Shown here piece by piece: positions 9,391-16,434 of a stretch of 56,391 nt of DNA (position 1 is the first letter of the stretch; every line of letters begins with the position of its first letter). Source of the stretch: Lentisphaerales bacterium (GTDB taxonomy: Bacteria; Verrucomicrobiota; Lentisphaeria; Lentisphaerales; Lentisphaeraceae); contig JAKVBD010000032.1 of the NCBI GenBank assembly GCA_022446985.1, positions 1-56,391 of the forward strand, given 5' to 3'. The notes under the pieces were generated by a model. The model made no database searches, was not told where the DNA came from, and worked only from the letters and a program-made list of their open reading frames with translations. Made by a program: the position numbers and the translations under genes.

Positions 9391-10722
9391 TTACTTGTAA
9401 GAAATTATGGACTGAGGTGCTTCCGGTGCATTATTGGTAATACTCTTATGAATCGCTTTCATAGTCTTAATAATCTCTTGTTTCTCAACCAACTCAACTT
9501 TCGACAAGACTCTTTCTGCTGGTAATTTCCGGGCGTCCCAAAGCTGTCCAGTCTTGACAAAGTAACGCCAGGATCCATCAAAAATGGATTCGCCTTTATA
9601 GCCTTGATGAGTCCACTCTCTTTTCGGACCGGTTTGTCCATGAATTTGTGGAGCTATGCTGCGACCATCAGTTTTCACATTCTCCGGGATTTCTGTACCG
9701 GTAAGTTCACAGAAAGTTGAAAAGAGATCAACGACATCGACTAATTCGCTATTTACCATTCCAGAAGGAATACTTTTCGGGCCCCAACCAATAAAGGGCA
9801 CATGGGCGCCGCCATCACACATCATCGCTTTGCCGCCATTAACATTTCCATGAATGGTGTGACGAGTATGCTTCTTCTCCCCGGGTTCACCAAACTTTGG
9901 ATTCACAACATCTGGTTCCCAGGTACCATTATCTCCCATAAAGAAAACGTAAGTATTCTCACGAATTCCTAATTCTTCAGTTTTATCGAGTACGCGGCCG
10001 ATCAACTTATCCATATATTTGATTAAGCCATTTAATGATTTTTTACGGCCAAGCTGACGGTCATCTGGAGTTTCTACGAGTGGCCAATGTGGCAAAAGTT
10101 CGTTGTGTAAGATAAAGAAAGGCTTCTTAGCTTTTATCGCTGTCTCCATTTGTTCGAGAACGTAGTCAGTCAAAACATCAGGGCCAAATTTATCTTCTAT
10201 TCCCTCCATGATTTTGCCATCACGATTATAGATAGGTCCCCAGTGGCGCTCAGTCTTTTTTCCCTGACTCCAAATCTGCCAAACACACCAGGAGGCAAAC
10301 CCGGCATTCTTAATGTGATCCGGCCACATTTCCAAAGTTGCCAACTGCCACTTTCCAGTCACTGAAGTCATATAGCCATTGTTTCTTATCTGTTGAGCAA
10401 AAGTCGGCATCTTCTGAAAATTAACTTTCTTCTTGGTGCCATTGTGAACAGGAAGAACTCCGTAGTGTTTATGCCGGAAAGTATAGGTCCCTGTATGCAT
10501 ACTCACTCGCGAAGGCGTGCAAACCGGGCTGGTATACATTTTCTGAAAAAGAATCCCCTCTTTCGCCATCTTATTCAGATTAGGAGTCTCAAAGTCTAAA
10601 CCACCATAACAGTTTAAAGCTTCATAGCCGATGTCATCAGCAAAAATAAAGACAACATTTGGCTTATCATTCTGAGCAAATAATGAGAGACTGATAAATA
10701 AACTTAAAAGAAGAACTTTCAT
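9391..10722 (-). CDS. Secreted sulfatase (type I, Cys-type)
   Basis: The 443-residue protein has a signal peptide (VLLLSLFISLSLFAQ), the NVVFIFADDIGYE metal-binding start, and CTPSR at Cys68 as the formylglycine site followed by VSMHTGTY. FFMGDNGTW is the second metal-site motif and DLFSTFCELTG the usual late helix. It is first in an operon with the sulfatase at 8005-9378 (12-base gap). A strong terminator at 10805-10834 separates it from the DUF1552 gene upstream, so its promoter should lie in 10723-10800. Substrate unknown. Confidence 0.9.
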   Translation of the reverse strand: MKVLLLSLFISLSLFAQNDKPNVVFIFADDIGYEALNCYGGLDFETPNLNKMAKEGILFQKMYTSPVCTPSRVSMHTGTYTFRHKHYGVLPVHNGTKKKVNFQKMPTFAQQIRNNGYMTSVTGKWQLATLEMWPDHIKNAGFASWCVWQIWSQGKKTERHWGPIYNRDGKIMEGIEDKFGPDVLTDYVLEQMETAIKAKKPFFILHNELLPHWPLVETPDDRQLGRKKSLNGLIKYMDKLIGRVLDKTEELGIRENTYVFFMGDNGTWEPDVVNPKFGEPGEKKHTRHTIHGNVNGGKAMMCDGGAHVPFIGWGPKSIPSGMVNSELVDVVDLFSTFCELTGTEIPENVKTDGRSIAPQIHGQTGPKREWTHQGYKGESIFDGSWRYFVKTGQLWDARKLPAERVLSKVELVEKQEIIKTMKAIHKSITNNAPEAPQSIISYK

Positions 10723-10804
10723 ATATATTCCTGATCTTGTTTATAAGTATATATCAAAATGAAGGGTTTCTTCCCTGAAATATTAAAACCATTCGTAAAA
10801 ACAA

Positions 10805-10834
10805 AAAGCCCGTCTGAATTTCAGACGGGCTTTT
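10805..10834 (-). terminator. Intrinsic terminator after the DUF1592-DUF1552 operon
   Basis: AAAGCCCGTCTGAA and TTCAGACGGGCTTTT form an almost perfect stem of 13-14 pairs with a very short loop, followed on the minus strand by a T run. It lies about 100 bases downstream of the DUF1552 stop (10935) and directly before the sulfatase operon, so it ends the 14823-10935 transcript. Confidence 0.9.
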
Positions 10835-10872
10835 AATGTATCTGTACGTGTGTGAGAATGTACTTACTCTTT

Positions 10873-10906
10873 CACTTACCCAGGACTTTTGTCATCTTGG
10901 ACGTCG
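10873..10906 (-). repeat. 34-bp dispersed element, copy 1
   Basis: On the plus strand it begins CACTTACCC and ends TTGGACGTCG with GTCAT inside, 34 bases in total. It sits 29 bases past the stop of the DUF1552 gene (minus strand) and before the terminator. Two further copies with the same ends, length and orientation are at 14853-14886 and 15666-15699. Read on the minus strand it contains a short frame TSKMTKVLGK-stop. Confidence 0.65.
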
Positions 10907-10934
10907 TACATTATATTTTTAAATATTTTTTATC

Positions 10935-12236
10935 TTAAGCTAAAAGGCTGCTCAATTCTCCATCGCTTTCAGCGAAATGTTTTGTCTCAACGCCCATCTG
11001 ATTCGCAATCGTAACAAATAGGTTCGAGAAGTTACCTTTGGGGAAATTCTGGTGTTGCCCATGAGCAAAACCCATATTTTTACCACCAGAAAGAACCATT
11101 GGGAAATTGATCGCTTGGTGAGTTTTACTGGTCGTACACCCGTAAAGGCAGACTGTATTATCCAGAAGAGTACCATTGCCTTCCTGAATTGAATCCAACT
11201 TCTTCAAGAAGTTGTAGTACATCTCGTTTTGGAAGCCGATATACTTCGCCACTTTGGTATAGTCTTTCTTTTCGTGAGAAAGTTTGTGTGCTGAATCTGA
11301 GATATCAATAGCCTTAGGAAAACTATCTGTAAAAGCTGATTCTTCTGGAGTACCCTGGTAAGTCACAAAACGACTAGAGTCTGTTTGAAGAGCCAGTGCA
11401 ATCAAACTATACATAGTTGTTAAATAATCACGAGGTTCAGATGGTGCAATATCCAGATCCATTTCTTCAGTATTCACTTTTGGTTTCGGCTTATTCAACC
11501 AACTGACTTCTCTTTCGGTCATCAACTCAACTTCGCGAACAGAGTGCAAGTATTCATCCATTTTAGCTTTGTCGCTTTTACCAAGACGACGCTCAAGTCC
11601 TTTAGCTTCAGCTATAACAGTATCTATAATGCTGCCACGACTGGCTAAAGCATTCTGCTCTGCTGGAGAAACTGTACCGAATAATCTTCTAAAAATTTCT
11701 CTCGGTTTATTGAGGGCCGGTATCGGACGTCCATTTCGATTGAATGATAAAGTTGTCGTTCTATAAGGTCGATTAACTCCACCGGTTGTTGAATAAACAA
11801 GTGACTTGTAACGAGTTGCACTCCCCAGCTTAGATGCCAAATACTGATCAATAGAGATACTTTGCTTTTCATAGCTCTGACGAATATTTGCACCAGTCAA
11901 GTAACTGTCACAAGCCTTGTGCGAAGGAGAAGCACCATTTGGATGGTAAAGACCAGACAGAAAAGTCGATTTTGATTTTACCGGCATAATCGTTTTGTGC
12001 ATATCCGGCAGTTTATAATCTTTACCTGTTCCAACTGGGAACCAACCATTTGTTAAACGTTGATCACTGTCATCTGAAGGCATTGGAACACCATAAGCGA
12101 AGTATCCTGCAAAAAATCTTTGTATAGGCTGAGACTGCTTATCTGCCGACATGGCTTCCAACCATGGCAAAGCCATACAAACTCCGGTTCCTCTCAGGAA
12201 TGTTCTTCTATTTAAGTGCCAAGGTTTGTGTTTCAT
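10935..12236 (-). CDS. DUF1552 secreted protein with Tat-like signal
   Basis: The 433-residue protein starts HLNRRTFLRGTGVCMALPWLEA, a twin-arginine-type signal. It shares with the paralogue at 2022-3236 the CDSYLTGAN segment near residue 108, SIDQYLASKLG, DTVIAEAKGLERRLG, the VREVE helix, a KLSHE segment and a C-terminal VTIANQMGV...FAESDG pattern. It follows the DUF1592 gene with a 13-base gap, the standard pairing. The role is not established; export and co-function with the haem protein are inferred from linkage and signals. Confidence 0.87.
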   Translation of the reverse strand: MKHKPWHLNRRTFLRGTGVCMALPWLEAMSADKQSQPIQRFFAGYFAYGVPMPSDDSDQRLTNGWFPVGTGKDYKLPDMHKTIMPVKSKSTFLSGLYHPNGASPSHKACDSYLTGANIRQSYEKQSISIDQYLASKLGSATRYKSLVYSTTGGVNRPYRTTTLSFNRNGRPIPALNKPREIFRRLFGTVSPAEQNALASRGSIIDTVIAEAKGLERRLGKSDKAKMDEYLHSVREVELMTEREVSWLNKPKPKVNTEEMDLDIAPSEPRDYLTTMYSLIALALQTDSSRFVTYQGTPEESAFTDSFPKAIDISDSAHKLSHEKKDYTKVAKYIGFQNEMYYNFLKKLDSIQEGNGTLLDNTVCLYGCTTSKTHQAINFPMVLSGGKNMGFAHGQHQNFPKGNFSNLFVTIANQMGVETKHFAESDGELSSLLA

Positions 12237-12249
12237 AATGCGCTCCCGA

Positions 12250-14823
12250 TTATTTTGTTAGGAATGGTTCAGATAGAACCACCTGTTCAACAAGTGTTTG
12301 AAATTTGTAGTCGTCTTTTTTTACTGTTCTGGCAATCTTCTCGATTGTTTCCTGATCTGTAAACTCAACGTAGCGGCCGAGGCCGTAAGACATAACTTTA
12401 TTGATAACTGCCTTTAAAAACTGCTCGCGTTTTTCGCCGATTATATAGTTTTTAAGATCGTCAAGATTTTCGATATCCCGACCATTTTTCAGCTGTGTCG
12501 TTGGATCAGAAATGACTTTCTTATGAATACCGATAGCATTCGGGTCTGTACTTCCTTCGCGCCATTGGCCAAGGGCATTATAATTTTCAAAGGCAACGCC
12601 CCATGGATCAATCTTTGCATGACAATCATTACAGGATTCTGTTTCCGCATGTTTCTTAAGCTTTTCCTTTAGAGAAAGGTGTCCCAGCTCTCCTTCCTCT
12701 TCTGGAAGTTCTGGAACATTTGGTGGTGGCGGTGGAGCCGGATCATTGAGTATTCTTTCAAGTAACCAAACGCCTCTTTTGATCGGATGTGTATCGCCAC
12801 CCGCAGAGTTACCCAGCATAATACTGGCGTGAGTTAGAACTCCACCACGGTGATACTTTTTATCAACAGGAACCGCAGCAAACTTCCCTCCGGCAACACC
12901 AGGAATATTGTAGTGCTTTGCCAGCCTTGGCGAAAGCATCGCAAACTCAGAGTCGATGAAGTTTGTAATACTTAAATTTTTCTTAAAGACTTCATTAACG
13001 AACTGAACTGTTTCTTCTTCAAAAACATCCTTCATATCTTCCTTGAAATTGAAGTACTCTGGATTGACGGCAATCTTGCGGATGCCTTCAAGGTCGAGCC
13101 ACTGGGAAGCAAAGTGTCTCACAAACTCCGAAGAGCGAGGATCTTTAACCATACGTTTAACTTCAGCCTGAAGAACTTTAGGGTTGCTCAATTGCTTTCT
13201 GATAGCCAGAGCGAATAAGCGGCTATCAGGCATAGAACTCCATAAGAAGTATGAAAGTCTTGAAGCCAATTCGTAGTCATTTAATTTGCGCTTTTCATCC
13301 GCTGAATTCGGCTCCATGAAATAAAGGAAATTTGATGAACAAAGCACCGCTGAAAGTGTAGAAACTACTGTTGATTCAAATGACTTTTCGATCGGCCGAA
13401 GCTTTTCAAAAAGCCTGGTGTATAACTCAACTTCCGATTTTGCTACTTGACGACGATAAGCTTTCCTCATGAACTTAGTTAAAACTTCACGTATATAGAC
13501 TTTTTCATTCTTCTTATTTTTAGAGTCAAATAGAATTGTTTTATATTGCTCTGGAGGCCAACTCTTATAATCATTGAAGCAAACTTCGACTGATTCAATA
13601 TAAAGTTTAGGCAGTTCATCATAAGTCAGTTTAGATGTGCCTCGCTTGAACACATTACTGATCTTTACATGCTGATCTTTCCCAAATTTATTTGGCTCAA
13701 ACGGAAAGTTTTCTGGACGAACGTTGAACTCATAGACCTGTGGCTTATTTACAGATGCTCGAACAACTCTATGACCAACTTCTCCAAAGTTAACCTGACC
13801 GCCACCCATGAAGGCGCCAATTTCAGCAGAAAGCTCTGGATATGTTCCTCCTTTTCCCGGAATGGCCGCAGCTTTAACTCGAATCGTCAAAGGTGTGTCT
13901 ATAGGCACATGAGTCAGGACAAAACCAAGCTGAGGTGTAGAAGACTTCCCACCTTTCTTTTTACCTTTAGCTTGTACTTCAACCTTCTTAGTTTCACCGG
14001 CTAAAATAATTCCTTTACCTTTAACGATCTCAACATTGGAAACTTTGATCGTCGCTTTGCCTTTCATACCACTTAATTTTGAAGACAAACTTCCAGAGTA
14101 CTGTTCTCCAGCAACGATTTTAAGGGAGGCTTGCGGAGCCTTATCCTCTTCTTTTTTGCCTTTACTCTTTTTAGACTTCTTACTCTTCTTAGATTTTGAG
14201 TCGCCACTCCCAACTTTAAACTGGGAGGCATCTGCAACTACAGTCATGAGAGTCGGTTTTTCATCTGGAAGGATAAGAGCTTTCTCAAGACCTTTTCGAG
14301 CAATATTCTCAAAGTACTCTATGTGTAATGCTGAAGTCGTAAGTACGGTATTATTATTCTTGAAACCTTCTTTTGCTGAACCTTCAGGAGGCAAATCTTC
14401 AGCAAATTCAAGATCAAAACCCAGAAGATCGCGCATGGTGTTATTGTACTCATAAGCAGTTAGTCGGCGCATGATATTTTTACCACCTGTCGACCTTTGA
14501 CTTTCAACAGCTCTTCTAAGTTCAGCTGTCAGCCAATCTACCATCACCTGCCTCTCGGCTCTTGTCGGCTGGGCATCGGCTTTTTTAGGTGGCATATCAC
14601 TTATGTTTATAAGATCCAGAACTTCCTGCCACATTTCGCCATCAATACCCTTAACCATATCAGGATTAAGTTGATCCATGCGAAGCTTGGCTTTTTGTTT
14701 TTCCGGCCCATGGCAGCTATTACAGTATTTATCGAAAAGAGGTTTTACATCTTTTGTAAAATCTGGCTGAGCTGAAAGTAGCAAAGGCGCAGATAGTAAA
14801 ATTGTTGTTAATTTTGAGAGCAT
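12250..14823 (-). CDS. DUF1587/DUF1592/DUF1588/DUF1585 protein with two CXXCH motifs and a Lys/Ser-rich insert
   Basis: The 857-residue protein has a signal peptide (TTILLSAPLLLSAQP), CNSCHGPEKQKAKLRMD as first haem motif near residue 34, MRRLTAYEYNNTMRDLLG (DUF1587), YELASRLSYFLWSSMPDSRLF (DUF1592), HRGGVLTHASIMLG...HPIKRGVWLLERIL (DUF1588) with CNDCHAKIDPWGVAFE as second haem motif, and SYGLGRYVEFTD (DUF1585). It is a paralogue of 3238-5682. An insert of repeated KKS units occupies roughly residues 206-222 and looks like a disordered basic linker. It is first in the operon with the DUF1552 gene. A 34-bp dispersed element lies 30 bases before its start codon. Confidence 0.88.
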   Translation of the reverse strand: MLSKLTTILLSAPLLLSAQPDFTKDVKPLFDKYCNSCHGPEKQKAKLRMDQLNPDMVKGIDGEMWQEVLDLINISDMPPKKADAQPTRAERQVMVDWLTAELRRAVESQRSTGGKNIMRRLTAYEYNNTMRDLLGFDLEFAEDLPPEGSAKEGFKNNNTVLTTSALHIEYFENIARKGLEKALILPDEKPTLMTVVADASQFKVGSGDSKSKKSKKSKKSKGKKEEDKAPQASLKIVAGEQYSGSLSSKLSGMKGKATIKVSNVEIVKGKGIILAGETKKVEVQAKGKKKGGKSSTPQLGFVLTHVPIDTPLTIRVKAAAIPGKGGTYPELSAEIGAFMGGGQVNFGEVGHRVVRASVNKPQVYEFNVRPENFPFEPNKFGKDQHVKISNVFKRGTSKLTYDELPKLYIESVEVCFNDYKSWPPEQYKTILFDSKNKKNEKVYIREVLTKFMRKAYRRQVAKSEVELYTRLFEKLRPIEKSFESTVVSTLSAVLCSSNFLYFMEPNSADEKRKLNDYELASRLSYFLWSSMPDSRLFALAIRKQLSNPKVLQAEVKRMVKDPRSSEFVRHFASQWLDLEGIRKIAVNPEYFNFKEDMKDVFEEETVQFVNEVFKKNLSITNFIDSEFAMLSPRLAKHYNIPGVAGGKFAAVPVDKKYHRGGVLTHASIMLGNSAGGDTHPIKRGVWLLERILNDPAPPPPPNVPELPEEEGELGHLSLKEKLKKHAETESCNDCHAKIDPWGVAFENYNALGQWREGSTDPNAIGIHKKVISDPTTQLKNGRDIENLDDLKNYIIGEKREQFLKAVINKVMSYGLGRYVEFTDQETIEKIARTVKKDDYKFQTLVEQVVLSEPFLTK

Positions 14824-14852
14824 TAAGACTCCTTAATTTAGAACTTTTTATG

Positions 14853-14886
14853 CACTTACCCGAAAAATTTCGTCATTCGGACGTGG
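14853..14886 (-). repeat. 34-bp dispersed element, copy 2
   Basis: It begins CACTTACCC and ends CGGACGTGG on the plus strand with GTCAT inside. It sits between the stop of the pilin remnant (14908) and the start of the DUF1592 gene (14823), 22 bases past the remnant's stop, the same relation as copy 1 has to the DUF1552 stop. Confidence 0.65.
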
Positions 14887-14907
14887 GAAAGTATTTTTAT
14901 GAAAGTT

Positions 14908-15599
14908 TTATTTAAAGAAGGTATCCCACTTGACCTTAAGCTGATTATGCTTCGTTCTATGCGGGGCGTTGGGACCGATGGACATACCGCGATCATCGAT
15001 GTGGCGAACGAAACCATCCATATAATTGACATTGTACTACTTTCCTTCATGGGAATACTGCCAAACTTCTTCGGTCCAAAAGTCTGCTAAAATCGTGTCG
15101 TCCGGTTCACCAAACAAAGGGGTGGGGCTTTTGCCATTTCCTAGCCAACTTCTAAAAACATATGAGGTCTTGTAGTATTTTACATCGACAGATCTGTCAT
15201 TCTGGATTCCTGCTTGTTTCCTGTCAGTGGGATCAAATTTGTTGTGTTGCCAATAAGGGTGCTCCCATAACGGGCAATAGAATAATTCAGGAAATTTTAG
15301 AAAGCCCATACCAAAGGCAAAGCCATGACTGCGCCAATCAAATTTCCCCTTACTGGCATTAACACCACAAATGGCCGCTGTACCTCCAGCGCCCAGTCTG
15401 CACTACTTTGGGGGAAGTAACCATTATAATCTCTCGAATAAATAGCTAAACCTCAGTAATTCTGTGCTGGGTTACTCATACAAACTACACTGGCTGCCCT
15501 CTTCTTAGACGTAATTAACGATGGTAAAAGCAGCGTTAGCAGGACTGCTTTTACGGCTATAATTAATAGCAGTACTGTAATCGTAAACCGACTGCCCAT
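14908..15599 (-). pseudogene. Decayed pseudopilin gene (two nonsense codons, one frameshift)
   Basis: Read on the minus strand from an ATG at 15599, it gives a prepilin-like start (RFTITVLLLIIAVKAVLL, with the Glu5 region altered), LLPSLITSKKRAA and CMSNPAQNY, then a TGA at 15455-15453. The same frame continues with GLAIYSRDYNGYFPQSSADW. A frameshift lies at about 15335-15370, after which another frame gives KFPELFYCPLWEHPYWQHN down to HEGK and a TAG at 15039-15037. The frame then continues YNVNYMDGFVRHIDDRG to a final TAA at 14910-14908. CMSN, CPLWEHP and the HEGK...DGFVR segment align with the intact gene at 6704-7414. Three independent lesions make decay certain unless sequence quality is poor. 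Confidence 0.85.
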
Positions 15600-15665
15600 T
15601 TTTTGGTTTGACACACTTATATTTTTTCTCCAATTTCTGATACACAAGAATTGCACATACAGGCT

Positions 15666-15699
15666 CACCTACCCTGTCATTTTGGAGAGTTGGACGTCG
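15666..15699 (-). repeat. 34-bp dispersed element, copy 3
   Basis: It begins CACCTACCC and ends GTTGGACGTCG on the plus strand, 34 bases, with GTCAT shifted toward the left end. It lies 67 bases upstream of the pilin remnant's start and abuts a 40-base inverted repeat at 15699-15738. Copies 2 and 3 thus bracket the pilin remnant as direct repeats. Confidence 0.55.
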
Positions 15700-15738
15700 A
15701 TCATCGTCATTGACAAATATTTGTCATTCATGATGATC
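15699..15738. promoter_or_regulatory. Large inverted repeat, candidate operator upstream of the sigma-kinase operon
   Basis: The core TGACAAATATTTGTCA (15711-15726) is a perfect 16-base palindrome. Flanking arms GATCATCG... and ...TGATGATC extend the symmetry to 40 bases with three mismatched pairs. It lies about 105 bases before the sigma factor start (15843), in the gap between divergent units. TTGACA inside it could also be a -35 box. Candidate dimeric regulator site or cruciform. Confidence 0.5.
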
Positions 15739-15842
15739 TATTTTCAAAAACATTGAGTAATTCATAGAAATTCATTTGTTACTTTCGCCAATTAAGAAAA
15801 ATGAGATTTGCATTTAGGACTATTTTTTTGTTTATTAAAATT

Positions 15843-16430
15843 ATGAAAGACGCGTACGTGACCAGAAAAACTTTACTCATGCGAGCCTGTAATCAGGACG
15901 ACGAAAAAGCGTGGGAGGATTTCGTCTACTATTATGAGAGCTTTATTCAGATGGTAATCAGCCAGCTTCTCATAGACAAATCTTATACAGATGATTTACG
16001 ACAAGACATTCTTGTAAAGCTTTGGAAAAAACTGAAAAGTTATGACGAAAGCAAGTCTAAGTTCCGTACCTGGTTAAGCCGGGTCATTCGCAATACAGTC
16101 ATAAATTTCATCCGGGATAATGCCAAAGAACGAAACTTACTGACCCCTGAGACGGAAAGCCTATTAGACCCTGAATCTGAAAACGAACTCAATGACCACA
16201 TTCAATCCGAATGGGAAACCTATGTTACCAATCTCGCCCTGGAACGTATAAAACCCCTATTTTCCGACAATGCCCTTAAGGTTTTTAATATGGTGTTAGA
16301 TAATGAATCGGTAAATGATATTGCCGATAAGCTCGACTTAAGCCAGGACAGCGTATATAAAATGAAAACGCGCACAGTGAAACGCTTAAAAGAAGAGGTC
16401 AAAATTATACGGGCAGACACGGAGTTCTAA
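15843..16430 (+). CDS. ECF-type RNA polymerase sigma factor, operon with a Ser/Thr kinase
   Basis: From the ATG at 15843 the protein has 195 residues. Region 2 is visible as KAWEDFVYYYESFIQMV, DDLRQDILVKLWKKL and FRTWLSRVIRNTVINFIRDN; region 4 as SVNDIADKLDLSQDSVYKMKTRTVKRL. An upstream in-frame ATG at 15801 would add 14 hydrophobic residues that are absent from the relative at 1347-1922, so the later start is preferred. The kinase gene begins four bases after its stop. The pairing suggests the kinase controls this sigma factor or its output, a sigma-kinase pairing also inferred for other PVC-group bacteria. Confidence 0.88.
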   Translation: MKDAYVTRKTLLMRACNQDDEKAWEDFVYYYESFIQMVISQLLIDKSYTDDLRQDILVKLWKKLKSYDESKSKFRTWLSRVIRNTVINFIRDNAKERNLLTPETESLLDPESENELNDHIQSEWETYVTNLALERIKPLFSDNALKVFNMVLDNESVNDIADKLDLSQDSVYKMKTRTVKRLKEEVKIIRADTEF

Positions 16431-16434
16431 ATCC

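Noticed and set aside
14036..14455. 139-codon open frame opposite the DUF1592 gene
   Set aside because: It is antisense to strongly supported coding sequence and its composition follows the KKS-rich insert read backwards.
10873..15699. 34-bp elements as integron attC sites
   Set aside because: Unit order resembles cassettes, but no GTTRRRY/RYYYAAC core pair or imperfect palindrome typical of attC is present, and no integrase is in the window.
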